Assembly: GCA_015680685.1 (NCBI GenBank)
Contig: MNCI01036132.1
Coordinates: 915,219 to 979,218, forward strand
From: Gnetum montanum
Lineage: Eukaryota > Streptophyta > Gnetopsida > Gnetales > Gnetaceae
Direction of reading: 5' to 3'
Length of the DNA stretch: 64,000 nucleotides
Below are positions 32,479 through 43,880 of the stretch, piece after piece. The notes under the pieces are model-generated. The model was not told the DNA's origin. It searched no databases and saw only the letters and a list, made by a program, of their open reading frames with translations. The first letter of the stretch is position 1, and each line of letters opens with the position of its first letter. A program made the translations under genes and the position numbers.

Positions 32479-33429
32479 CTACGTAAAAGTAAATAAATAA
32501 TGCTATAAAATCATGTAAATACATGCAAACAAGGTCATCCAAGGCTAGAAATAGGGTAAAAGCAAGTAAACAAATTGCAATGAGGGCTAAGTAAAGGTCA
32601 AACCAAGGTCAAAAAAAGGAAATTCTAAGAAATAAGGCTACAAATGATCAATAAAGCCCATAATTTTGCTAGTTTTAGGCCTTAGTGAGCCATGATTCTA
32701 GTTTAGGGTCTTGGTGGACTATGATGCCAGTTTAAGACCTTAGTAGGTCATGGTCACATGGTGTCAAATAGTGGTTAGGGAAGGTCAAACTCTACTATTT
32801 GATACCATTCAAAGGCCAAACAAAAGTAAATAAAGCTATAATAAGACAAATAATGAACACACAAGGCTGTAGAAAGGCCATAGAAGGTTAACAAGGCTAA
32901 CAATGCAACACAAGTCCAAAACAAATTAAAACACTATGTAATAAGTTAAAAAATCAAGGAAAATAGACTACATATGATGAGATTTGGCTAATATAGGTCA
33001 AAAAATGGTTAGGTTTTGCTAGTTTTAGGCCTTGGTGGGCCATGATGCCAATTTAAGGCCATAGTGGGCCATGATCACATGGTGCCAAATGGGGGTCAAA
33101 GAAGCCCAAACCCCACTATTTGATATCAATTAGAAGCTAAACAAAGGTAAATAAGGCAAATAGAAAACATATAATGCTATATAAATTCCATAAGAAGATT
33201 AACAAGGTTGACAATGCAACACTAGGCTGAAACAAGCCAAAGCATCATGTAATAAGGCAAAAATCAAGCAAAATAGGCTACAGATGGTGAAATTTGGCTA
33301 ATAAAAGTCAAAAAAAGGTTAGCTTTTGCCAGTTTTAGGCTGTAGTAGACCATGTTTTAAGGCTATAAGGCTGTTAGATGAGTTTGGTCATTAGTTAGGG
33401 TTGTTTCTAGGCTATTTGGACCTAGAAAT
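32479..33429. repeat. spacer before RT of element 2 with module-border repeats
   Basis: Non-coding on the visible evidence. Clusters of GCTAGTTTTAGGCC/CCAGTTTAAGACC lie at about 32673-32760, 33015-33075 and 33330-33365, separated by A-rich segments (two related copies of about 330 bases, near 32700 and 33030). Confidence 0.55.
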
Positions 33430-33434
33430 TAGGA

Positions 33435-36400
33435 GTTTTAAGGCTTCCACGCTGGGTCCCCTTTGTTTCCACGTTGGCTAGCATGGAAGAAGGGACCCTC
33501 AACATGGAAACCAAGGGGAGTAGGTTTTTGAGCATCCAAAGGTCCAAATTGAGATTCTGGGGCCTTCCCAAGGTAGCGCAGGGCTAGATATATCCAAATT
33601 AGGTACTTTAAAGGTCTATAAAGGCCAAAAAGCAAGATTTGAAGACTTGCCCCATATTTCCACATTGGCCAATATGGAAAAGTGGGGGTTCATCATGGAG
33701 AACCAAAATACAAGCCAAAATAGGGTCAAACATGATCAAATAGGTAGATGGAACCTAGATCTAGGAGTTGTGCATCCCCTAGATTTGTTCTAAGGTAGCT
33801 TGAGGAAGCTTTAGGTGTCAAAATGTGTTGAAATGGCTTCCCCCCATTTTTTCTATGTTGAGCATAGTATCCCTAGCATAGAAATATGGGGGGACACTTG
33901 TTTTGTGGATTCAAGATGATTTAGGAGCATATTGACTAGGTTCCTAGGCCCCTCAGGCTATAAATCATGATTTTGCAAGTTTTTGGCTGATTTTGGGCAT
34001 GTTTGAAGGTCATGCAAGGGCATCTAAGGTCTTCCCCCTTTTTTTTCACACTAGGGGAGTTGGTCTAGCATGGAAGATTGGGGAAAATGGGTTTTGAAGG
34101 TTAAAATAAGGTCAAATGAGCAAAATTTGAAGGGTATGAGGTCCTAGGCTTCTTTGATGTAAATCTTTGGATTCTAAGAGTGTCATCGTAATACTAAAAG
34201 TGGAAAAGTAGCTTTCCCCCATTTTTTATCTACTACCTAGCATGGAAGGAGCCTTCTCGAGTGTGGATGGAACAAGAATTCTAGATCTAGGCTAATTCGA
34301 GTTGGAATCAACCATGCATGTCAGCTTTCAGAGTTTCTAGGGCCAAGGGATAGGGTTTCATGTTAAAATTTGGTAATCTTGAGTACTTTTAAGTGTTTTT
34401 TGGACTCCCCCATGTTTTCCATGCTAGGGCTAGGAAGCTCAACATGGAAAACTAGGGGAATCCACTTTTTGGCTATTTAACATTAGTTTTCTGAGGTTTG
34501 AAGGCTCCAATAGTTGATAATAGGGTTCTAGAGTGCATGCATGATTATCTAATGTCATTCTAAGGTGTTTAGGAGCTTCAAATGACTCTCCCCATCATTT
34601 TCCATGCTAGGAAGCATGGAGGAAGGGATCCCTAGTGTGGAAAAATCATAAATCTTAGATGTAGGTCAATTTTAGCCTCAATCAAACGTGCATGTGTGCC
34701 TGTAGGGTCACTGGGGTCTAGGACTAGGGCAAGAGGTCACGTTTGGCTAGCTTGGAGGTTTTCTAGATGGTTTTTGAGCTTTTCTCTATTTTCAACATTG
34801 GGAAGAGTATGCTCAACATGGAAGGGAAGCAACTTTTTGGCTTTTTGTGGTCACTTTTACAAGGTTTGAGGGCTCGAGAAGACATGAAATTGGTCTTAGG
34901 GCTCATGCAAGGTTGTAGGATGTTTGTTCAAGATGTTTAGAGGCTAGTTTGGAGTATTTTAAAAGTTTTTCCTTTTCTTCCACTCTAGCTAGCATGGAAG
35001 AGGGAGCCCTCAACATGGAAGAACTAAAAGACCTTGATTTTTGAAATTTTCTATTATTTCTAGCCATGCATGTAGGCTTCCAAGGTTGCTAGTGTCGATT
35101 GTTAACACTTGATATCAAAATTTGGTCATTTCAAGGGTTGTTAGGTAGATTTTTGGCTTCACTGCTTTGTCCACATTAGAGTTTCCATGCTTAGTACGGA
35201 AGATTGGAGGGAAAGGTTTTTTAGCTATTTGTGGTCAATTTCAGAAAGTCTAAGGATTCTAGGGTGAGTAGATAGAGTCCTAGAACATACATAGGGCTTT
35301 TTGGCATTCATTTAAGGTTTCTAAGGGCTAATTTGATGTCCCCCCAAAGTTTCCCCCTTTCTTCCATGCTAGCTAGCATGGAAGAAATGGTTCCTAGTGT
35401 GGAGGAATCAAGGGACTCTACTTTTTTGCTATTTTGGCAGTTTTTGCTATGCAAGAATGTTTATAGGATTTCTGGCATTGGCGATTAATGTTTATGGTTG
35501 AAATCCAATTGTTTTGAACATTGTGAATGGGCTTTTTAGCTTTCCCCTCTCCATCCATGCTAGGGTTGGAATGCTTAGCATGGAAAGTTTCCTCCTCATT
35601 GCAGAGAACCAAGATGAGGCAAGTTTTGATTATTTAGGTGACTTCTAGAAGGTCTATATTGCTTCTTGAAGTCAAGCTGTATGCAAACTCCAATAGTTTT
35701 GGCTTCCCCACTTTCATCCACATTGAGACTAGAATGCTTAGCATGAAGAAGGTCCTCCCCAATGTGGAAGAACCTTTGGAGGTTGATTTTTGCTGATTTT
35801 GGGCATTCTAGTGGCATTCGAAAAGGTTGTGAAGGTTCTAGTGTTAGTTCGTGATAATCTATTGTTGTTTTCTTATTTTCAAAATTTTCCACTAATTTTC
35901 ATAGCTTCACCCTACTAGTTTCCATGCTAGGTAGTGTGGAAAAGGTCTCCCCTAGCATGAAAGAACCATGAAAGTCAAATCTAGTCTAGTTTGACATCCA
36001 ATTAACTATGCATGTTAGCCTTTGGAGTTGTAGGCATCAATAGTTAATACTAGGTGCTAAGATCCAACAGTTTGGAGGCTCCCAAGTAGCCCATGTAGTC
36101 TTCCCCCTTTCTTCCACATTGGGCATGATGGCCCCAACGTGGATGAGAGGGGGATGATAGTTTTATGCCATATTTGACTACTTTTTGGGCATTCAAATGC
36201 TCCAAAGGGTTCTGACAAGGCCCAAGTGGTGACTAAGCCTTGAGAGAAATGGCCACCAGGTAGTCGATTTAGGTCATTTTTGGCTTCCCCCATCCATCCA
36301 CATTGGGGATGAGACTCTTAACATGGATGAAGCTTCCCCTAGCGTGGAAATAGCAAACCCCAAAGTTTTGACTAGGTTTGGTGAGGTTTCGGGGCTGCTA

Positions 36401-36720
36401 AGGGTGTTTGGAGGGGTTCTAGGTCGTGTGGGGCTAACTTTAGGGGTCAAACTTCAGTTAGATGGGTGTTGGGAGGTAAGAATAAGTGTTACCCCCCTTC
36501 TTCTATGTTGGGCACTACTACTCTAACATGGAAACCCATGTTGTCTAGACTTGTTGATGTTCAAGCTTCTTTTGGGAGCCTAGGTTTGAAAAAGATAGGT
36601 TTTGGTTACTAGAAATGATAAAAGAGTTATATCTTAATGGTTTTGTAAACTAGGAGATATGTATCCATGCTGGGCATGATATCTCCAATGTGGATTCATG
36701 GGAGTTAAGGGTTGGTTGTT
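33435..36720. repeat. about 18 degenerate units of ~190 bp built around a TTCCATGCTAG/CTAGCATGGAA palindrome
   Basis: Each unit has a C-rich run, then TTCCATGCTAG or a variant, a short loop, CTAGCATGGAA-like sequence, a G-rich partner and a unique-looking spacer. Centres fall near 33465, 33670, 33860, 34050, 34230, 34430, 34610, 34800, 34990, 35180, 35375, 35565, 35735, 35930, 36125, 36310, 36520 and 36675. The best unit, TTCCATGCTAGCTAGCATGG near 35365, is a near-perfect inverted repeat. The array lies just upstream of the antisense gene of element 2, and the same words occur in this element's LTRs. Short open frames within it are not called genes. Confidence 0.75.
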
Positions 36721-37151
36721 TTTATAAGTATCTAAGGGATTAAAACCCAATGTTGATGCAATTTTTGGCTAAGAAGGAAGGCATATGGTGGGGTCCACAA
36801 CCAAAAAAATTTAAAATTTTAAAAAGTGAAGTTATTTCCTACCAATCTTAGTGTGGAAGAAATTTTTTCCCCTTTGTACTTTAGTGCACTTGAAGTTATG
36901 GTGCATTGAATTGGTAGCTAGGGTTTAGAGGTGAGCATTTTAGGTTTAGATGTGTTTTAATGCCAAATTCCATAAGTTTTCAATTATGATTGTCATTCTT
37001 GCAAACTGCCCATTGGAAGAGAGCTCTGGTAGAGATTCTTGTGGTAGAAGCAACCTATCCTCAATGTGAAAGCCTCCCATCTTCCTTGCACATAGCATAG
37101 AACTTCCATCCTTCTCAATTTCAAACTACTCCCAGTGTTGAGCCTATCACA

Positions 37152-40100
37152 ATGCCAAAACAACATGGAGGAAAGAGCTAGAATCTAAGGATTCAAAAGG
37201 TGGATGAATGAGTGAGGGATCTACCAAGCCTACCTAGGCCCATTTCAATCCAAGCCTTGTTTGTTGCTACTCTGAGGTAGGCAATTCTACCCATTTTTAC
37301 TTTGGTTTCTAGCTATTTTAATTACTTTTCTTGTGTTTTTTCTTGCCACTTATGTGGCCATTTTAATCAAATATACACTAACAGAGGGGATAAAAAAAAT
37401 CTAAAAAAATTTCCCCTCTAATTTTGGCCACTTCTATGTAGATCTATGATCATTTCATTGTTTTGGCTTTAGTAGATTTGAATTTTGAAATTAGACTTGA
37501 TGTTTTCATGCTTTTTTTCCCAAAATTTGGGGATCTAGCCATTTTTTTTAGATCTAGGGCAAAATATTCATCAAATTTAAATTTAACAACATCCTACCCC
37601 ATTATTTTTGTGTTTTTTCTAATGGGTATCGATCGTTCTAGCTTTTTTTGCTATGTTTTTATAGCTATGTTAAGTTGGATTTTAGCTTTTTAGATTTTTA
37701 CATGAAAAAAGCAAGCAATGTTGTGTACTTTTCTTAAGAAAATGACTACATATTTTTTAAATCTAGTGTCATGGGTTCATGGCCCATATTTAAACTTTTC
37801 AATGGCTATTATCTCATTAGATTTGGATATGAACTGATTAAGTTATGTCTATTTTCCCAAGGTCATGTACTTAGGATCATTATGCCATTTTTAGATTTTT
37901 ATGTGAATCCACGAATTCTTTCTAAGTAAATGGTAAGGGTTTTGGCTATTTTTTGGTCATTGATGGGTAGGCCTTGGCTTCATCTTTCCAATGGAGGTAG
38001 AATCATTTTGATTGGACTTGAAATGAATTTTTTTATGAATTTTTCATTAAGCCTATGTCAAAAGCAGGTTTGTACCATTTGCAAATTTTTGTCCAAATTG
38101 ATGAATTTTTTATGCATAAACAGAAATGATTTTGAATTTTTATTAAGTATGAGTATGTAGGGCTTGATTTAAGCTTTCAAATAGTGGTGGCATCACTCCA
38201 TTTAGAGCTCAAATGAATTTTTGGTGAATTTTTTACCAACCCTACACGAAAGGGGGTTAATGGTGATGGTTACAATTTTTACTAGATTTTGTTGATATTC
38301 CATATAAAAACGGTTATACATTTCTAGTTTCAATGGTCATGGCTATAAGTTTTATGATTTTAGGGTTCCTTTCATGGTGGAATCACTTAAATCGGAGCCC
38401 AAACGAATTTTTAATAAATTTTTGGTCATGGTTATTTAAACAAGGCAAAATCATGTTTGTAGTACTTTACCCCTTTGGGGATGGATGTAATTTATATGTA
38501 AAACTTATGTTTTAAATTTATTTTTTTAAGAAAAGTAAAATTTTTACTATTTTTAGAAATATTTTTACTATGCCTATATGCTTTTTTCTAAGTTTTAATG
38601 CTTTTTCTAAGTTTATGCATGATTTAAACTAAGGCACCACTTTGGCTATGAAATTTTGGCTGTGAAGGCTATAAAAGGTTGTAATATTTTGTAATAATGT
38701 TTTTTCTTTTTGGGTGGAATTTCTTAAGCCAATTTAGATAAACACCTTAGAGCTTTTTATAGAGGTTAATTTCACCTCAGACTAGGGTGTTTTTCCCAAA
38801 CTTGTTAAGAGATTCTAATCGGTCATAATGTTTTTGCTTTGGCTATGTAGGGTTTACTTGAAGCCCATCCCCATTATTGTGGACTTGGTGGGCATTATAT
38901 GTTGTATTGGCCATCCCAAGGCCAACACTCCACTCCCTAACATGCCGTTGGGAAAGGCTTCACTATGGTTCCATCCTAGGGCAAGGGAATTCCTTGCCTA
39001 TATCTTGCAAAACTTTAGTGTGATGTTATGGTCACAGTTGTCTATGGATGTGGTTGGGGCTATAGTGGAGACCCTGTTGCCTTAGGCATCTAGCTTGATT
39101 ATCAAGTTTATTATTGACAATCTACCTCCTAGGACATCAAGGGAATCATCAAAAACCATTAGCCTACATTACCTTACGGAGATCTGGATGATGCCAGAGT
39201 ATAGTTAGTACAATGCTAAGAATACTCTAATGGTGGTGCATATAGCTCACACATTATTCCAGAACTTTCCTAGCACCATGTATCATCTACTAGGGTAAGC
39301 ATACTTGTTATGGTGCTTTTATGGCTTTAGTTTGATGAACTTATTATAGGTACCAAGTCAATGATCAAGGCCTAGTCATTAATGATCAAACCTTGGAAGT
39401 GGCTTAAACTACCCTAGATGAATTACCAAGGGTACCTAAATCAAAACTATCATTTATCAATAGTTGAAAAGGGACTTTGATCCATCTACTACAAGGTTTA
39501 ATCTTGTATACAATAAGTGTAAGGATGATGAGATGATACATAATTGATTCCACTAACTCCATGAACTAGGCCCTTATAGTTGGGACCTCCACTCAAACCA
39601 CATTGAGAAAGAAGAAAGGTAAACATCAAGGTTATCACTTCTAATGTTTTATGGTTATAAACACTCCAAGTGTTCTATTTCTTTAACTAGTTGTTAATGC
39701 TAAACTTTGGTTGTTACATTGCAAGACCTTCCACCTTGGCTGATGTCACTATACCACTTTCAGAAGCATGTCATGAGGATACCCTCATCTTGAAGTTTTT
39801 TGAGGTGATACCAACACATGAGTGGTTGAGGGGATAGGCACTTGGATACATCCAAGAAAAAATATAGCGTGCAAGTTTTATTGATGTATTTATGGTACCT
39901 ATCCCTTCCATTCCTACTGTGGAGATGTTGCATGTCATCAACTCCTTCAACGAGAAGGTTGGTTGTTTTAGCACCATCGTTCAGGATGTGAAGGTCAACA
40001 TGGATATTGATGAGGGTCTCTTTTGCAACTTTTTTAGTATCCCCATTGATGTGGCAAAGGTTCCCACTAGAATAATGAAAGAATTGGGCCATCATGATGA

Positions 40101-42403
40101 AGTTTTGGAGTGGCTTGGTGCCAACATGGGCCACTCTAGAATTTTCATGGATGGTTTCACAAACCTTGATGTAAAGTAGTCATATCGTTTGTTCAAGTCT
40201 TATGCATTTCCTAAACTATTATCACAAAAGAAGGTGATTGGTATTGTGCAGGTGTGAACCTTCAAGAAGGTCTTGATGGGTGGCACCAGATTCAACTAGG
40301 CAGTTCCTTTAGTTGTTTGACTTTAGGAAGAGATCCTTAGACTCTATGCGGATACCTCTACAATAATCCACATGTAATTTTCATTTTTTATAGGTTATTT
40401 GGAGAGGTTTTTGGAGTTTTTGATGGTGTATAAGAATGAACGATGGGTTCTCCAAGACCCAAGCCAACTGTCTAGATGTTGGATAAAGCACATTTATCCA
40501 ACAATGTAGGCCCAAAACCTACTAGAGGGGATGGACAATACGTTGTCCATTACCACTAAGGATCTTAATGTTAGGTAGCGTGAGTCTCCTGATAACATAG
40601 ATGATGAGGAGTCTTTCATATTCCCAATGAATGTCCTGGAGGCTAAACAATAATGTAGGAAGGCCAAAGGGATAGCTAGAGAGAAACTCAAGAGGCCCAT
40701 GGAGGAACCACTGCTAGCATGAGATCAACATGCCCCGAAGAAGCTTAAGTTCAAGCTTAAGCCATTGCAACAAGCAGTAATAGGTATGCTTTGTTTAAAT
40801 TTGGCTATTTTATGTTTTAAAGTTTATGGCTATGTTATGGTTTTATATTCTTTTTGGTTTTCTATGTGCTATGATTGTAGACAAGCACTAGGTAATGGTA
40901 GTCCAAGCTACCATGGAGGAAGAACAAAGGCATGTAGAAGAGGCATTCCTAAAGAACCTAGAGGTTGAAGGGTTTTTTGATGTAGATATAAATGATCTAG
41001 ATGCCTTGTTTGGTGAGGTTGTGTCAGGTTCATCCCCTCATATCATTCCATAGGAAGAGGAGGAGGAGCTAGGTATGCCCATGTCTTGATTTTTTTGTTA
41101 TATCTTATGGTTTAATTTTGGTTTTCATCCTAACCATTTAATGATTGTTATGCTTATAGTAGTTCCTAAGCCACAAGTGAAAGTCCCTATCCTTAAGTTT
41201 CATGTGAAATCATGGGTGGAGACTATAGACAAGGTGGAGTTCATGCATGCGATGGCTAATGACATCATCGATCAATTGCAATAGGTTACAACTGAAATAG
41301 GCAACAATTTTGTTTTATATGGCTTAGTTGTTTGGCTATGTTATAGGCTATGTTTGTGTTATGGCTATCTTAGGTTGTACATCATGTTTATGGTTGTATT
41401 TTTATATTTGTGTAGTGAATTCTATGGAGTGGGATCCCAACAAAGACATGAAGATTGAATCCTTACCTAAAATTCCCTCTGATATATCTAGTGTACCCTT
41501 GAAGTTGTATGAGACTACTACTGATCTAGCAATGTCATGTGCAAAAAATTCATGGGAGCTAGAGAGGTTCAACAAATCTCTATGGGAAGCAGTTGTGATC
41601 TTAAGGGAAAAGACTCAATGATAGGAGGAAACTATTAGAGATTTCTAAGACCACAAGGCCTTTGTGGAAGCCTAAGTGGTTAGCTCAGGAGAATTACAGA
41701 CTAGGAAGATCACATGGGCCTACTATTGGCATGTCATTTAGGATAAAGTAGTGGGCTTATGAAAGATGGCAGAACAATAGATGTAGATGGACCTCATCTT
41801 CCACAAGGTTGAGGACTTGAAAGATCATTGTGGTTGGGTCCTGGAGTGGGGTAAGAAACAAAAGGCCCACAAGCACCAGTACAAGATGGATCATGGGGCC
41901 TACCTTAAGTGGCTCAAGAAGGAGTCAGTTGAATGGCATAAGAGAGAGCTATTCATCCAAGGGATCCAGGCGGAGAGTACTTATTATATTTTTAAAAGTA
42001 CTTTCATGGTTGATAAATCCCCTACTACTCAGATTTCCACTACTATAGGAGAGACCTTTACAGTTGCTATGGCCCTAAAGCCACCTCCTTGAACTATGGT
42101 AGATAAGATTGACATCCTTTTTGGCATTGATCTTGGGGGTGTTGACTAGGTTAACATGACAAAGTACCAAATCATCCATTGTTTGGAGGAAGGCCTTCCA
42201 CATCTACCCCAAGAAGTTATGAAGCCAAAATCCCCATAGGTTCGATATATTTTATGTTTTCTATTTTTAGTTTTTGTTTATGGTTTTGGCTATTGGTTGC
42301 TAATTGACTACATGTTGTTGCATTTCAAGCATTAGGAGACATTGGTGGCCCCAGTGATGAGGATGGGAATGATCCACCACTTCCTCCTCCAAACGTCCCT
42401 TAG
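37152..42403 (+). pseudogene. antisense eight-exon gene of element 2, homologue of the element 1 gene
   Basis: Plus strand, against the element. Proposed exons: 37152-37276, 38851-39294, 39350-39618, about 39732-40783, 40881-41072, 41160-41300, 41416-42239, 42329-42403. Most ends fit GT..AG; the donor after 41300 is now GC, and exons 4 and 8 need a small indel. Phases match element 1 at six of seven introns. Matching blocks: MPKQHGGKS...ATLR (exon 1); PIPIIVDLVGI, FHPRAREFLAYIL and YNAKNTLMV (FCP1-like); VTIPLSE, FSFFIGYLERFLEFLMV and SQLSRCWIKHIY (exon 4); EGFFDVD (exon 5); IESLPKIPSDIS and ITWAYYW (exon 7); PPLPPPNVP at the end. The first putative catalytic Asp survives (V-D-L-V-G) but the second and the D-D pair are absent. 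More than ten stops, mostly TAG. Confidence 0.7.
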
Positions 42404-42724
42404 TAGCTTCCATTAGCTTAGTTTGTTGGCTATTTGTTTTTATTTTTATGTTGATGTCTATTATTCACCAATACTATGCCATAGATGGCTGTTATTGTTT
42501 TTTTCACATTTGTGTCACACAATGTGGTCATGGTTATGTATGTTATGGATACTTTAAATCTAAATTTAAAATTTTGGTTTTATTTGTTTGGCTATCTATA
42601 TTGTTCTAGTAAATGTTATTAATGTTGTGAATGGCTAGGTTGATGTTTTGGTCATAACATTAAATGGCTAATCAATGCGATAATAGGCTAGGCAAAAAGA
42701 AGTATACTAATAACACAAAAGATG

Positions 42725-42990
42725 TTTGTTAGTTTTAGGCCATCGTGGCCACAGGTTATATTGTGTTGCCAGTTTAAGGCCATAGTAGGCCATAATGCCA
42801 GTTTACAGTCTTAGTGGACTACAACGCTAGTTTAGAGTCTTAGAAAATTGTAATGCTAGTCTAGAGTCTTAACAGATTGTAATTTTGCTTGTTTAAGGCC
42901 ATGGCAAGCCATGTTGTGTGATTATCTTTGCCAATTTAAGGCCATGATAGGCCATGATGCTAGTTTAAGGTCTTAGCGGATCGTTGTTAA
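42725..42990. repeat. module-border repeats between protease and antisense gene (element 2)
   Basis: About eight units of GCTAGTTTAAGGCCATAG and variants, spaced 29-36 bases, with the partner block GGTGG/GGC-CATG. The unit is the same as after integrase and before RT in this element. Confidence 0.7.
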
Positions 42991-43239
42991 AGAGAAACCT
43001 ATATTTCTTGGTGATTTTATGTTTTAAGGCTTTTTAAATATTTATAACATGAGTAAAAGAAAGGTTGTAATAAGTAAAAATACAAATGAAAGTAGAAACT
43101 TAGGTTGTATACATGAAGAGTAAAAAAAAGTACACAAAAATATATAACAAATTAGGCTACATGGCTATTGGTGCATCTAGTTATAGGGGTGTGGGATGAA
43201 AAGGTTAAGGTGAACTTCACTTGTGCAAATTCTTCCTAA

Positions 43240-43880
43240 TCTTTGGAAGATTAGGAAATGAGTAAGGTCTACTTTGCACAAGCTTATATTCACCATTCCC
43301 TTCATTGATGATGTTAAAAGGGAGTTCATCCCATAGTGCATCCTATTGCTTATCATTATCATCATTGGATTGTTGCTCTCTTTTGGATTGTTGACTTTCA
43401 TGGCTGGGAGCTTCTTCTTGAAGCTCCAAATAAGACCCATGCTTTATGTTCACATTGCTGATAGCGAGGGGAACCGTGTTATCATCATGAATGATGATTT
43501 CACCTCCCTCATAAGGGAGGTGAAGTTCTTGATGGATAGGAAAGGACATAGCCGGTAATTAAGCTAATCATGATCTTCCCTGGATAAGGTTGAATCCTAG
43601 TGTCTTCTCTAGCACCAAGAAATTGGCAATTATGGTGAATTGCTCCCCTACCACAAAATCCAAGGAGATAGACCCCTTGATGATAACCCTTGATCCATTG
43701 AAGAATTTGAGAGCTACAATTGATGTAGGTTGCATCTACTCAGTTATGTCCAATTGCTCAATGATGGTGCATGGGATGACGTTGGTTGTAGCTCCATCAT
43801 CAACATGCACTTGATGCACTTTAAATTGTTCTACATGTATGGTTATGAATAGAGGAGTCCTAGTTACTTCATCATTTTAG
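43240..43880 (-). pseudogene. pro: aspartic protease of element 2
   Basis: Minus strand. TPLFITIHVEQFKVH leads into VHVDDGATTNVIP, with D-D-G at 43801-43793, the same unusual triplet as element 1. GSRVIIKGSISLDFV, LGFNLIQGRS and HLPYEGGEIIIHDD follow at the same spacing. The end, LPFNIINEGNGEYKL, matches the region after the element 1 protease. Two stops are inside. Confidence 0.75.

Noticed and set aside
35418-36293. Several minus-strand frames of 64-98 codons
   Set aside because: They fall within the degenerate ~190-bp palindromic array; the peptides repeat the array composition and show no domain.
41328-41621. A continuous 97-codon frame
   Set aside because: Its first part is intron and only the portion from 41416 aligns with exon 7 of the antisense gene in element 1; the upstream Met is not the start.
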